From positions 1 through 64,000 of the forward strand of contig JAAUPE010000016.1 of assembly GCA_012034595.1 (NCBI GenBank): a stretch of DNA of 64,000 bases. Reading direction: 5' to 3'. Position 1 is the stretch's first letter; every line of letters begins with the position of its first letter. The notes under the pieces are model-generated. The model searched no databases and had not been told where the DNA came from. It saw only the letters and a program-made list of their open reading frames with translations. A program made the translations under genes and the position numbers. The stretch comes from Calothrix sp. CSU_2_0 (GTDB lineage: Bacteria; Cyanobacteriota; Cyanobacteriia; Cyanobacteriales; Nostocaceae). Below, one piece after another: positions 1-10,529 of this stretch.

Positions 1-23
1 AGATTTTATTTACGTTAGGTTTA

Positions 24-64
24 ATTGGGGATTGGGGATTGGGGATTGGGATTGGGGATTGGGT
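24..64. repeat. Heptanucleotide short tandem repeat (GGGGATT)n
   Basis: attggggattggggattggggattgggattggggattggg, period about 7. Confidence 0.8.
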
Positions 65-144
65 TAGTCGTTGTTGATTTTTTAAGCATTAACAATTACC
101 TATGCTTACATTCTCACCTCAGATACTTAGTAAACACTATAATT

Positions 145-525
145 TTAAAAAGACACACTAAATTCGCATTTTATTTCTGGTCTGATCCTTTCTGTAACCA
201 TCGTAATATCCAAACGATTAATTTCTTCATTGGGAAGGGGGAGAAACGACAAAATTCCGTCTGTATACTCACCATCAAGAGATAAACCACAAGCTCCCCC
301 GGCACTTTGATAATCTCCATCGTGGTTATCCCTAGCATATCCTCTCCAAGTAAATAGAAGAAAATTTGGTATATCGGGACTATGCGGATGGATAGGTGGA
401 GTTATCTTATATTCAATACGAATGGCATCACAATCAATGTAAAGCTGCCTGACATGCAGTTCATATTTTGATAGTATGCCTGGAAATTTTCGGTCGATAG
501 CAACAGGCTTATTTAGTTCAAGCAA
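145..525 (-). CDS. Hypothetical protein
   Basis: 126 aa ORF with plausible composition; no family recognised. Confidence 0.5.
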   Translation of the reverse strand: MLELNKPVAIDRKFPGILSKYELHVRQLYIDCDAIRIEYKITPPIHPHSPDIPNFLLFTWRGYARDNHDGDYQSAGGACGLSLDGEYTDGILSFLPLPNEEINRLDITMVTERIRPEIKCEFSVSF

Positions 526-763
526 ATCAAGTACCCCTTTTGTATTAATATTGGTGAGCGAATTTTCCTGGTTGGGAGGAATGTTAACTTCCGCAGGTGT
601 TCCCGTACCCGATATAATCTAAGAACACACTTCAACATATAGAGTTTTGAGATGGTTTGCAACAGATGAAGGGAAACAAGTTCTTCAGGGATTAATACGT
701 ACAAAAAAACTTTAGGATAGTATAACGCTCTTAATCTTGGCTGCTAAATTTAAAATTACTAAT

Positions 764-1828
764 ATGACTTCCTCCATATTGCCTCAACTTGATATTTCAG
801 CACAACAAAAATCTATCCCCCCATTATTGGGAGCATCAGTAGACGAGCTAACTACCTGGGTTCAGCAGCAAGGGCAACCCGCATATCGCGGCAAACAATT
901 GCACGATTGGATTTACAATAAAGGCGTTCGTTCCCTTACTGATATTTCGGTTTTCCCCAAGCAATGGAGAACTGAACTTGCGGAAACTCCGATTGGACGT
1001 TCGACGGAACATTTTCGTTCGCTTGCTTCCGATGGCACAATCAAATATTTGCTACAACTTACTGACGGGCAAATTGTGGAAACCGTTGGCATTCCCAGCG
1101 ATAATCGTTTGACGGTTTGCGTGTCAACCCAAGTTGGTTGTCCGATGGCTTGCGATTTTTGCGCGACAGGTAAAGGTGGTTTCAAGCGAAATTTAGCAAC
1201 ACACGAAATTGTCGATCAAGTTTTGACTGTCCAGGAAGACTTCCAACGTCGTGTCAGCAATATCGTTTTTATGGGTATGGGTGAACCATTGCTCAATACC
1301 GATAATGTCCTCGATGCGATTCGCTGTTTCAATAAAGATATTGGCATTGGACAGCGCAATATTACAGTTTCAACCGTCGGCATTCGCGATCGCATCCGTC
1401 TATTGGCACATGAAAATCTGCAAGTAACTCTGGCTGTTAGTCTTCATGCTCCAAATCAAGGACTTCGGGAAGAATTGATTCCCAGCGCTCGTTCTTACCC
1501 AATCAAAGATTTGCTTGCAGAATGTCGCGATTATGTGGAAATTACGGGGCGACGTGTGACATTTGAGTATGTTTTGCTGGCTGGTGTGAATGACTTGCCG
1601 GAACATGCAATGCAGTTGTCGAAGCATTTACGCGGTTTTCAAAGCCATGTAAATTTAATACCATACAACCCCATTGACGATGCAGATTACCAACGTCCAA
1701 GGGGCGATCGCATTAATTCTTTTGTGAAAATTCTTAAGCAGCAAAATATCGCTGTCAGTGTTCGTTATTCCCGTGGTTTGGATGCTGATGCTGCTTGTGG
1801 GCAGCTTCGCACGCAAAAGGCAAGTTAG
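764..1828 (+). CDS. rlmN: 23S rRNA (adenine(2503)-C(2))-methyltransferase RlmN
   Basis: Radical SAM motif [19 protein letters not shown] and [14 protein letters not shown] at 764 preferred over TTG at 737. Confidence 0.95.
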   Translation: MTSSILPQLDISAQQKSIPPLLGASVDELTTWVQQQGQPAYRGKQLHDWIYNKGVRSLTDISVFPKQWRTELAETPIGRSTEHFRSLASDGTIKYLLQLTDGQIVETVGIPSDNRLTVCVSTQVGCPMACDFCATGKGGFKRNLATHEIVDQVLTVQEDFQRRVSNIVFMGMGEPLLNTDNVLDAIRCFNKDIGIGQRNITVSTVGIRDRIRLLAHENLQVTLAVSLHAPNQGLREELIPSARSYPIKDLLAECRDYVEITGRRVTFEYVLLAGVNDLPEHAMQLSKHLRGFQSHVNLIPYNPIDDADYQRPRGDRINSFVKILKQQNIAVSVRYSRGLDADAACGQLRTQKAS

Positions 1829-1830
1829 GA

Positions 1831-1881
1831 ATGGGGGATTGGGAATTGGGGATTGGGCATTGGGCATTGGGCATTGGGAAT
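1831..1881. repeat. Heptanucleotide tandem repeat (GGGNATT)n
   Basis: gggattgggaattggggattgggcattgggcattgggcattgggaatt. Confidence 0.85.
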
Positions 1882-1910
1882 TCGATTCAGCAATGCCAAT
1901 ATTTTTATCT

Positions 1911-2090
1911 TTATCTTCTGGCTGTAATGCCTGGTGCGTAAGCTTCTATGACTTTTCCAGTGCGAGTGCAGCTAACCATTAGATAATCGCATACAGGGCA
2001 TTGTGTTCTGGTTACTTGACTATCAGCAATATAGTGTCTTTCTCCTTCGCTACCACAGTTTGGACAGCGAACTTTTTGTATGACTTGCAT
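1911..2090 (-). CDS. Small zinc-ribbon protein, 59 aa (cyanobacterial family often mislabelled PriA-like)
   Basis: Below the ORF-track cutoff: MQVIQKVRCPNCGSEGERHYIADSQVTRTQCPVCDYLMVSCTRTGKVIEAYAPGITARR*, with two CxxC knuckles. Confidence 0.8.
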   Translation of the reverse strand: MQVIQKVRCPNCGSEGERHYIADSQVTRTQCPVCDYLMVSCTRTGKVIEAYAPGITARR

Positions 2091-2868
2091 TTTAAAACCC
2101 CTGGAATTAATTATTTTTTTGGTAGAAAATTTGAGGAATTCGGAATCCCTCTCAAAGAGAATTGAAATTTAAAGTTTGAAATTTAAGCTTGGAATTTAAA
2201 GCTTAAAGTTGGGAATTTAAAATTTGGAGTTTGAAATTTTATCAAAATATTTCAATTTACTCAATTTTATTCAAGATATTATTTTCAAGCGAGATTACGT
2301 TAAATATACAAATGGCAATACCTACTTTATCAAAACTTAAACTGCCTAAAAAACTGTTTCATATGTTTTATCATTATGATAGTTTTTTTCCTAATTGACC
2401 ATACCACTGAAGGTATAAACTTAGCTTTTGTACCCATTTCTTACTTATAAAGCCTATGATCCCTATTCTTTAACCTTTGAGTTTAGGTAGTTTGCTATCG
2501 TTCTTGGCAATTATTTGGTGTCGGAGGTTTTGTTAGTTTAGTTAAATAAATGACTATCATTTTGTAGCCATTTTTACCATTTATCTGTTTTTTTTAATAG
2601 TTTTATGTATTTTTATTCGGTATAACTTATTTCAAAGTAAATATTAAATAAATATTAAATAAATCTAAAATTAAAATCCATAATATTCGGTTAGTATCTT
2701 TCTATAAAAATATGTGCGATCGCTCTGTGTTGAATTACTTTTTTTAGCTACAGCAACACATCATGGCTTAAGTGAATTCGATGGAACCTCTCGCAGTCGT
2801 CACAACCGGGGGAATTTTCCTTAGCTAGAGCGATCGCACTTTTTGTTTTGTGGAAGGAAACCCCTGAC

Positions 2869-2908
2869 CATTGGTGTCAACTTAAGCTAAATTCCTTTTA
2901 CCATCTAG
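2869..2908. repeat. 40-bp dispersed repeat, copy 1
   Basis: cattggtgtcaacttaagctaaattccttttaccatctag; 39/40 identical to 52052..52091. Confidence 0.8.
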
Positions 2909-2921
2909 TTTCCAGCCATAG

Positions 2922-3773
2922 CTAAATAAAATCGTCTTCGGTTTGGGCTTGGAGAATGGTAGCTTTTAAGTCTGCCCAGTCGATTTGGGAAACTGCGCGA
3001 TCGCACAACAAATGACCTTGGGATAGGTGTAATATTTTGCCATTTTGCTGGCTGGGGTGGGAATAAAATTCTTTGAGTAGTTCTAATTGGTGATTTACCA
3101 TCACAACTGTGAGATTTTGACTTTGGGTTAGCTGGGATAATGTTTGCATGAGACGTTGTGAGTAACCAATATCCAGCGCTGCTGTGGGTTCATCAAGTAG
3201 TAAAACTTGGGGTTGGATAACTAAAGCTCGTGCGATCGCAACTATTTGTCTTTGTCCTAATGAAAGTTGGAGTTCGGTTCTTCCTAACCAATCATCGGAT
3301 ATTTGTAGTTGTTCGATCGATTGATTTACCCGTTGTTGAATTTCCGATTTGGGTAATCCTCGCAGTACTAAGGGATAGAAGAGGGCATCTTTGACGCTCA
3401 TTCCTAGTAGTTTTGGCTCCTGGGGAACCAGAACAATCGAGTTGCGTAATTGGGATACGGGAATTTGGGTATAATCTTGATTTTGAAAATAAATTTTGCC
3501 ACTTGTCGGTTCGCACAAACGATTAAGCGATCGCAATAAGAATGTTTTACCTGCACCTGTTGCTCCCACAATTGTATTACAGGAGCGGGGAAACACCTCG
3601 AAGCAGATATTCTCTAATATTGAGTAGCCTGGAATATTTTTAGCTTTGACGTTGAGCTTGGCTGATAAACTAACTTGTTCGAGTCGAATTATCGCTGCAT
3701 TTCTATTGTTATCTATTTTATTAGTATCTATTAAGTCCAAGCTCAAACCCCCAAAGCTGTAACTATTGTCCAT
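2922..3773 (-). CDS. ABC transporter ATP-binding protein
   Basis: Walker A GATGAGKT, signature LSLGQRQ, Walker B VLLLDEPTAALD. Confidence 0.9.
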   Translation of the reverse strand: MDNSYSFGGLSLDLIDTNKIDNNRNAAIIRLEQVSLSAKLNVKAKNIPGYSILENICFEVFPRSCNTIVGATGAGKTFLLRSLNRLCEPTSGKIYFQNQDYTQIPVSQLRNSIVLVPQEPKLLGMSVKDALFYPLVLRGLPKSEIQQRVNQSIEQLQISDDWLGRTELQLSLGQRQIVAIARALVIQPQVLLLDEPTAALDIGYSQRLMQTLSQLTQSQNLTVVMVNHQLELLKEFYSHPSQQNGKILHLSQGHLLCDRAVSQIDWADLKATILQAQTEDDFI

Positions 3774-4297
3774 CCATCAATTAATAGCAGCAGTATCGTA
3801 AATCCCAGCAAAATTACATACATCCAAGGCTGTGCGAGGGGATAAACGTTGGTGGTATCTATACCTGTTTTTTCCTGTACCAATCTCACAAAACGGGAAA
3901 ATCCCACTATTCGCATTGGCAGTAAATATGCTTGTCCTTCGTTGCTGAGGAAGTAATAAACTAAACCACCTTGTCCTGTTGTGCGTGGTTTCAATTCTTT
4001 GACATTAACCCAAGGTAGCGTCCAACCTTTGCGAAAAAAACGCGGAACCCAGTTTGGATAGGAAACTTTTATTTCTTGCTCATCTACAATTACTCTTTCG
4101 CATAATGCCGCATATAGAGCAATAAAACCTATAACTATTCCTATCCAAAGTAGGGATGGTGGTGTTGGTGCTTTTGTCGCTGCTGCTAGGAAGGGTAGGG
4201 GAACTGTGAGTGCGAGATATAAAGATAGTAGGGTAATCCGAATTAGGGGAGAGAGACGAAATGTTGCGGGTAAGGTGCTGGTTGATGTGGCTGTCAT
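3743..4297 (-). CDS. Conserved cyanobacterial membrane protein of unknown function
   Basis: 184 aa with predicted TM helices; overlaps the downstream ABC ATPase gene. Confidence 0.7.
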   Translation of the reverse strand: MTATSTSTLPATFRLSPLIRITLLSLYLALTVPLPFLAAATKAPTPPSLLWIGIVIGFIALYAALCERVIVDEQEIKVSYPNWVPRFFRKGWTLPWVNVKELKPRTTGQGGLVYYFLSNEGQAYLLPMRIVGFSRFVRLVQEKTGIDTTNVYPLAQPWMYVILLGFTILLLLIDGWTIVTALGV

Positions 4298-4817
4298 GGT
4301 TAATCAATAATTGCGATCGCATTTAGAAGTATTGCTCTGTCTACTTTATATTTTAACGGCTCACGAGGAATGCATTTCCCATCACCGCAAGTCTTCAATG
4401 ATTTAGATGCTTTGCATGATTACTTTGCGGAATCGGGTAGATACTGACAGTGATACATGCGTAAAAAAACAGTTGAATTAGCAAATTTACTTAAGCAATA
4501 AATATGATTTTATAGAGTAAAATTTATGAAATATTTAATTTGAAGAAATTAAAATAGTTCTTAATCACTTTGTCAAACATAAATTTTGATTTTTCAATTT
4601 AGAAAGATATTTATATATTAGTAGTCAATACTCTCAAGGTTATTGTACTTAGCAAAAATTTGGAATAGGTAATCTTAGTTAGAACAAGTGAATAATTTAT
4701 TGATAAAGTTAAAGTTCTATATAAATTCTCGCAAAATAAAAATCCGAGTTATCCCCCAGGTTTAAGTCTATAAAAGGCATTTATATTTGACAAAACACGC
4801 TCAAACGACAAATTTAA

Positions 4818-5576
4818 ATGCTGGCTAGACTAATTTTAGTTTCTGTAAGTTGGTTAGCAGTGGCAGGATGTTCTGCAAATGCTCAACTAAATGTTCCCTC
4901 AAATTTAAATACCTCGCAACCCAATAGAAAACTAAATATACCCGCAGACAATTTAGCAAGTGCAGCTTTAGATAAACAAGTAAAAGCTAATAGTTCAAAA
5001 GTGTCTAATTCCGGTGTAGATAGTAATTTATCTCCGCCAGGTGAGTTAAATAATAGCGTGTCTAATAATACAGCAAATTCAACTGGGAGCAAAGCTAATT
5101 CCAAATCACAAAAAGTATCTGTTGGACCAGGTGGAATCAGTGGGAGTTACATGACTCTAACACCCACAGGACAAGCGAATCAGTTGGGGAATCCCCTATA
5201 CGAACTACGTTTGTTTACAAACGGGCAGCAAGTAGCTTCCTACATAACTGTATCTGGTAGAGCATATACCCAAGAAAAAGATAGAAACCGTTCTGGAACA
5301 GAAGCACCGTTACCAGATGGAAGATACAAAGTAGCCAAAAATGTAACCCGTGGAACTATTCCGGAAGCGGGCGATCGCTTCTTGGGATTGCAGCCGACAT
5401 TCAGTACTGGTCGTACAGCTTTAGGTATCCATTACGACCCATCCTTCAATAAGAATAATGGTGAAGATGGAACATCTGGATGTATAGCACTGACTAACCG
5501 CGAAGATTTGAATCAAGTTTTGGAATATGTTCGTAACTATCGACCTCAATTTCTGAAAGTAAGTATCAAAATTTAA
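4818..5576 (+). CDS. L,D-transpeptidase-like lipoprotein
   Basis: Lipobox LAVAGCSAN; YkuD-like C-terminus with LGIHYDPS and GTSGCIAL. Confidence 0.75.
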   Translation: MLARLILVSVSWLAVAGCSANAQLNVPSNLNTSQPNRKLNIPADNLASAALDKQVKANSSKVSNSGVDSNLSPPGELNNSVSNNTANSTGSKANSKSQKVSVGPGGISGSYMTLTPTGQANQLGNPLYELRLFTNGQQVASYITVSGRAYTQEKDRNRSGTEAPLPDGRYKVAKNVTRGTIPEAGDRFLGLQPTFSTGRTALGIHYDPSFNKNNGEDGTSGCIALTNREDLNQVLEYVRNYRPQFLKVSIKI

Positions 5577-5651
5577 CAAAGGTAAATTCAATCAGCTTTC
5601 ATAGTCAAATATTTCATCGCACTTTTTATCCAAATCAGGAGTTTTTCAACC

Positions 5652-5966
5652 ATGTTTAAAGTTTTTTTTGCATGTGCATTAATTTTTTCTTCCACAGTAT
5701 TACCCGCAAGCGCACAAGTTGGTCCCGGAGGTAATAGTGGTTACAGTGCTTATGTTTGTACTAATGATGTCGGAGGTCGTTTGACCATGCGTAGAGCGCC
5801 AGGACAAGGTAATCGCCAGATTACACAAATCCCCGCAGGGAAAAATATTCGCGTTCTCAATAGTACACAGGGTAGTGATGGTTTTACATGGAATTTAGTC
5901 TCTTACAATGGTAGACGCGGATGGGTACGTGCTGATTTTATTTGTAATTACGAAGGTGGAAATTAA
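5652..5966 (+). CDS. Secreted SH3-domain protein
   Basis: Signal peptide; bacterial SH3 pattern (LTMRRAPGQGNRQITQIPAGKNIRVL...GRRGWVRADFIC). Confidence 0.75.
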   Translation: MFKVFFACALIFSSTVLPASAQVGPGGNSGYSAYVCTNDVGGRLTMRRAPGQGNRQITQIPAGKNIRVLNSTQGSDGFTWNLVSYNGRRGWVRADFICNYEGGN

Positions 5967-6104
5967 TATTTATCTGATAATTTAGACTTGTCTCTTTTAA
6001 ACTTCTCCTCATTCGTGAGGAGAGGTTTATAAAGTAGTTTTATCAGAATCAAACTAATAATATTTAGCCTATTTAGTATTTTTATTGAATTAGAATATCG
6101 AAAT

Positions 6105-6422
6105 ATGTTTAAACCATTAATTGCTAGTTTATTTATTTTGGCTGCATCATTACCAGCAAGTGCAGAAATTAATTCCGGGTTTGGTCGAACAACTAGCGTT
6201 GCATCTCGCATCCAAAGTCGTGCTGAGGTATGTACGCAAGATAATCAAACAAAGCTTTCGCTTCACAATGGACCAGGAAGTGGATTTCAAAAACTGACAG
6301 AAATTACTAACGGTGAAAAAGTTGGTTTACTTGGTAGCGAATATAGTCGAGGTGGTTGGTGGTGGAATATTTCGTATAAAAACAGACGTGGTTGGGTTAG
6401 TGGTAATTATCTTTGCAAATAA
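6105..6422 (+). CDS. Secreted SH3-domain protein
   Basis: Signal peptide; SH3-like LSLHNGPGSGFQKLTEITNGEKVGLL...RRGWVSGNYLC. Confidence 0.75.
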   Translation: MFKPLIASLFILAASLPASAEINSGFGRTTSVASRIQSRAEVCTQDNQTKLSLHNGPGSGFQKLTEITNGEKVGLLGSEYSRGGWWWNISYKNRRGWVSGNYLCK

Positions 6423-6737
6423 AATGAACTAGGTTAATAATGCTGCGTCGGACAATTAGATTACTTGTAAGTTCTAGTAAGTACTACAAACTCATACCAT
6501 TTTGGATTTTAGATTTTGCGGAAAATGAGCGGTGTCGGTTTCCGTCCCGCTCAATTTTCCAAGACAGATTTTGGATTGCAAAATGCTTACACAGTAATAC
6601 TCTAAAAAATTGATCTGCTGCATTCATTGTTCAATTTGATATCAGTTAAATAAAATACAACTTTTATTTTTAATTATGTAGATTTATGTTGGGTTATGCA
6701 AAGTCTCCACCCAAGCGAATAATATCTGACTTCTTTT

Positions 6738-7190
6738 CTAGGGCAAATATTTCTGCACCACATCCCAACCCGTTAGCGATACCCAAACGAAGACAAAAAA
6801 TAAAATAATATTGATGCCCACATGTAAATATCTAGCCCAAGGATGGGAACTAATTTGCGTAGCGGCAAAGGCTGAGGTTAAAACTAATACAACTGTCGTG
6901 AAGCCTGCGATTAAATGAGATGAGTGCCCTAAGGAACCAAACTCACCCAAAGTACCTACAATCCCAATACCAAGTAATAGTAATACTAAAGCCACCATGC
7001 AGCCACCGATGGCATAGTGAAATAAGCGCAGAATTACTGTTTTATAAGTAAAATCACGATTGTGCTGTGGATGTCGTCGTCTCCGATACATAAATATTCC
7101 GGATGCTGCCAAACAAACATAGGCAAACACCGATAAACCCATTGACCAAGCAGCGATTTTCCACAACCAAATAAATGAAGGTAGATTCAA
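6738..7190 (-). CDS. DUF4079-like membrane protein
   Basis: 150 aa, multiple TM helices, remembered family similarity. Confidence 0.7.
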   Translation of the reverse strand: MNLPSFIWLWKIAAWSMGLSVFAYVCLAASGIFMYRRRRHPQHNRDFTYKTVILRLFHYAIGGCMVALVLLLLGIGIVGTLGEFGSLGHSSHLIAGFTTVVLVLTSAFAATQISSHPWARYLHVGINIILFFVFVWVSLTGWDVVQKYLP

Positions 7191-7247
7191 GGGAAATAAT
7201 CCATTTTTTGATGTAATACCACAACTACTTTACTGTTTAAGTGGAGT

Positions 7248-7280
7248 GCGATACGCTTTTGGCGTTAAGCTTTGCTTATC
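7248..7280. repeat. Dispersed 33-bp repeat, copy 1
   Basis: gcgatacgcttttggcgttaagctttgcttatc; inverted copy at 23846..23878 with one mismatch. Confidence 0.8.
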
Positions 7281-7364
7281 GCTCTATCAGCATATATATT
7301 TTAGGGATTGAACAGCAAAATAGGGCTGCTTAACTGGCAACCCCCTTTTTTAGAGAAAAAAATT

Positions 7365-7762
7365 TTAAGCTAAACCAACGATTTTTAAAGGTTTTGTTGT
7401 TTCTCCTGGTTTGTAATTAATTGACGGCACAATAGTTGTTTTATCGATCGCGTCAGTTACTACTCCGGAATTATTTTCAAAATCTTCGCTTTTAATATCG
7501 CTATCAAAATCGTTAACAACAAGCGATCGCACAAAATATTATCTGAAATAATCGCGCTTGCCATCATTCCCGTATGAATCTCTAGGTGAGATGTTCGGGG
7601 AGCTTCAAAAACTAGTCTTTGTCCGGGGAAAACTACCCGTTCAAAGTACCAGTTAGGTACGTCGGAGATGCGTGCTACCTGGATTTTGCTGGTGGCATTT
7701 ACGTAGCAGCAGAGAATCTTCCCAGATTGCTCAGGTGGTAAGGAGTCTAAAATTTGAGTCAT
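7365..7762 (-). pseudogene. DUF1830-domain protein with apparent single-base frameshift
   Basis: Track ORF 7460..7762 encodes the DUF1830-like core (CCYVNATSKIQVARISDVPNWYFERVVFPGQRLVFEAP...). After CDR the sensible C-terminus VVNDFDSDIKSEDFENNSGVVTDAIDKTTIVPSINYKPGETTKPLKIVGLA* is in another frame; combined span 398 nt, one short of 399. Confidence 0.7.
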
Positions 7763-8482
7763 AACTGCTGAGGAGCTTTACGCCACAATTTTACATTACA
7801 AAACCAAAGCTAACACCGGGCGATCCCACATGCTGTAACTGTCACTACCAACCATAATTTTCTTATAAATATCTATCTAAAGATATGGGTAATCAATAGA
7901 ATAGTTATTTTTCGGTAATAAATATATAATTTTTTATTCAAAATATTGCTTTTATTACCTTTTTTGATTACCAAATAAAGTCTTTTCTGTTTATAAATCA
8001 TATTTGAAAAAAAGCAATTATGAAATTAATCTAATTATGAGCCAAAGCTATTACCCAAAGGGATTTTAGTTAATTCATCGCCATGACAAAAATAGATGCG
8101 ATCGCCTCAATCAAGATATTAGTTCCATCGGAATTTTATCTACTTTATATTATCGATTGATTATGATATTTCTTATGTTTACTAAACCCGAATTATCGCG
8201 GCAATAGTTCCCTAAATTGCCAAATTCAACCAATAATTTCCCTTAGTTGCGTCCGTGACCGCACGCAAGCCACTTTAGTTTAATCTATCTATAGCTATCT
8301 ATGGATACCATACATTTTTCGTCTCAAACGATTTAGTAACCCGTAATTACTAGGAAAAGGGAGTTTTTCCCAACTTATTTACCCAGATGTTCGGTAGAAT
8401 CAGATTATGAGACAAAAAGCAAAATAAATTTACAATTTACTAAGTCCTAAAAATTCTTCTTCACCCGAAAACGAAGGCAAAG

Positions 8483-10075
8483 ATGGAAGTTAAACCCGAA
8501 ATGATGGAAAACCGAATACTCTACGTTCGTCTTCCTTGTAACCCCATCTTTCCCATTGGGGTTGTTTATCTCTCAGATCACGTTCACAAGCAGTTCCCCA
8601 GCATCGAACAGAAGATTTTCGACTTGGGGACAGTGCCTCCATTGGATTATGCTACGGCTATGGAGCGTTGTATTGATGAGTTTCAACCGACATTACTTGT
8701 GTATTCTTGGCGTGATATCCAGATTTATGCACCAGTGGGGGGACGTGGTGGAAACCCATTACAAAACGCTTTTGAGTTTTATTATGCGCTCAATCCACTA
8801 ATAAAATTACGCGGTGCTTTGGGAGGTTTGCGAATTTTCATCGCTTACTATGTGGAGTTATGGCGAAATATTGGGCTAATTAAACGCGGTTTAAAACTGG
8901 CTCAAAAATACCACCCAGAAGCTCGTACTGTTGTTGGTGGCGGTGCAGTTAGTGTATTTTACGAACAGCTTGGTAAAAGCTTGCCCCAAGGAACAATTAT
9001 TTCTGTTGGTGAAGGTGAAACCCTACTGACAAAGCTATTGAGTGGTAGCGAGATTGGGGATGAAAGATGTTACGTTGTCGGGGAAGATAAACCCAGAGAA
9101 CGTTTAATCCACGAACAGCCTACCCCCTTAGAAAAATCAGCCTGCGACTACGATTATATTGAGAGCATCTGGTCGGAATTTAAATACTATCTGCTCGAAA
9201 AAGACTTTTATATTGGAGTGCAAACTAAACGGGGTTGTCCCCATAATTGTTGTTACTGCGTGTACACCGTTGTTGAGGGTAAGCAGGTACGTATTAATCC
9301 CAGCGATGAAGTAGTTGCGGAGATGCGGCAACTTTATAACCGAGGTGTTCGCAATTTTTGGTTCACCGATGCTCAATTTATTCCCGCACGCAGGTTCATC
9401 GATGACGCTGTGGAGCTATTACAGAAAATTGTCGATTCGGGGATGACGGATATTAATTGGGCTGCGTATATTCGCGCAGACAATTTAACACCCGAATTAT
9501 CCGAATTAATGGTGAAAACCGGGATGAATTACTTTGAAATCGGTATTACTAGTGGTTCGCAAGAACTCGTGCGGAAAATGCGGATGGGTTATAATTTGCG
9601 AACGGTGTTGCAAAATTGCCGAGATTTAAAAGCAGCAGGTTTTAATGATTTGGTATCTGTCAATTATTCGTTTAATGTGATTGATGAACGTCCCGAAACT
9701 ATCCGACAAACGATCGCATATCATCGCGAACTGGAACGTATTTTTGGTGCTGATAAGGTCGAACCTGCAATTTTCTTTATTGGGTTGCAACCCCATACTC
9801 ACCTCGAAGAATATGCTTTTAAGGAAGGTATTCTCAAACCCGGATACGATCCCATGAGTTTAATGCCTTGGACTGCCAAGAAGTTACTGTGGAATCCGGA
9901 ACCGCTTGGTTCGTTCTTTGGGGAAGTTTGCTTGCAAGCATGGAAGCGAAACCCGAATGATTTTGGACGGGAAGTGATGAATATTTTGGAGGAAAAATTG
10001 GGTTGTTCTCCTTTGGAGGAAGCTTTGACTGCACCAATTGAGCCAAAGGAAAAACAGTTGGTAAGTGCGAAGTGA
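8483..10075 (+). CDS. B12-binding-domain radical SAM protein (possibly the cyanobacterial PSII high-light-acclimation type)
   Basis: TKRGCPHNCCYCVY (CxxxCxxC) and N-terminal cobalamin-binding-like region. Confidence 0.8.
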   Translation: MEVKPEMMENRILYVRLPCNPIFPIGVVYLSDHVHKQFPSIEQKIFDLGTVPPLDYATAMERCIDEFQPTLLVYSWRDIQIYAPVGGRGGNPLQNAFEFYYALNPLIKLRGALGGLRIFIAYYVELWRNIGLIKRGLKLAQKYHPEARTVVGGGAVSVFYEQLGKSLPQGTIISVGEGETLLTKLLSGSEIGDERCYVVGEDKPRERLIHEQPTPLEKSACDYDYIESIWSEFKYYLLEKDFYIGVQTKRGCPHNCCYCVYTVVEGKQVRINPSDEVVAEMRQLYNRGVRNFWFTDAQFIPARRFIDDAVELLQKIVDSGMTDINWAAYIRADNLTPELSELMVKTGMNYFEIGITSGSQELVRKMRMGYNLRTVLQNCRDLKAAGFNDLVSVNYSFNVIDERPETIRQTIAYHRELERIFGADKVEPAIFFIGLQPHTHLEEYAFKEGILKPGYDPMSLMPWTAKKLLWNPEPLGSFFGEVCLQAWKRNPNDFGREVMNILEEKLGCSPLEEALTAPIEPKEKQLVSAK

Positions 10076-10361
10076 TGTACCTGTAGTGAACTTACGGTAT
10101 ACACATAAATAAAATACTCGAAGAACCCCACCCTAAACTTAAGGTGTTGACTTTGCGAGAAATCCACGAAAAATTATCATGGGGTTTGGTATAAACCTCA
10201 TCTACCTTGAGAACTGTAGTTTTCTAAAAAGACCTTGAGATTGCTACTCTCCGAGAAGTCTCGCTTCGCTCGTCTACCTTATGTCCCAATGACGCATTTG
10301 AATCGTTAAAAAACTCCGGGTTTCATCATGGATGAGGTTTAACACTTATCCCCAATATATT

Positions 10362-10412
10362 GTAAGGGCGAACGGTCGTACTCCGATACGGAGAAGCAAG
10401 CTACGCCCCTAC
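10362..10412. repeat. Dispersed intergenic repeat, copy 1
   Basis: gtaagggcgaacggtcgtactccgatacggagaagcaagctacgcccctac; related inverted copy at 23720..23767. Confidence 0.7.
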
Positions 10413-10529
10413 TGGTTAATATATATCAGAGTCAACAGCCGAGTTAGGGGATTCGATCGCTTAAACCAGTAGAAAAGCTAAAATAGATGTAGGTAGCTTT
10501 GTAGATTAGATATCTACATAAATGTAACT

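Noticed and set aside
25-285. ORF MGIGDWGLGLGIG...
   Set aside because: N-terminus is translated heptad repeat and it overlaps the better ORF at 145..525 on the other strand; spurious.
1758-1982. ORF containing [17 protein letters not shown]
   Set aside because: Translation of the heptad array; overlaps rlmN and the 59-aa zinc-ribbon gene.
10100-10200. Possible helix-turn-helix fragment LKVLTLREIHEKLSWGLV
   Set aside because: Too short, and may be only a repeat around two AACCCC/GGGGTT motifs; not supportable.
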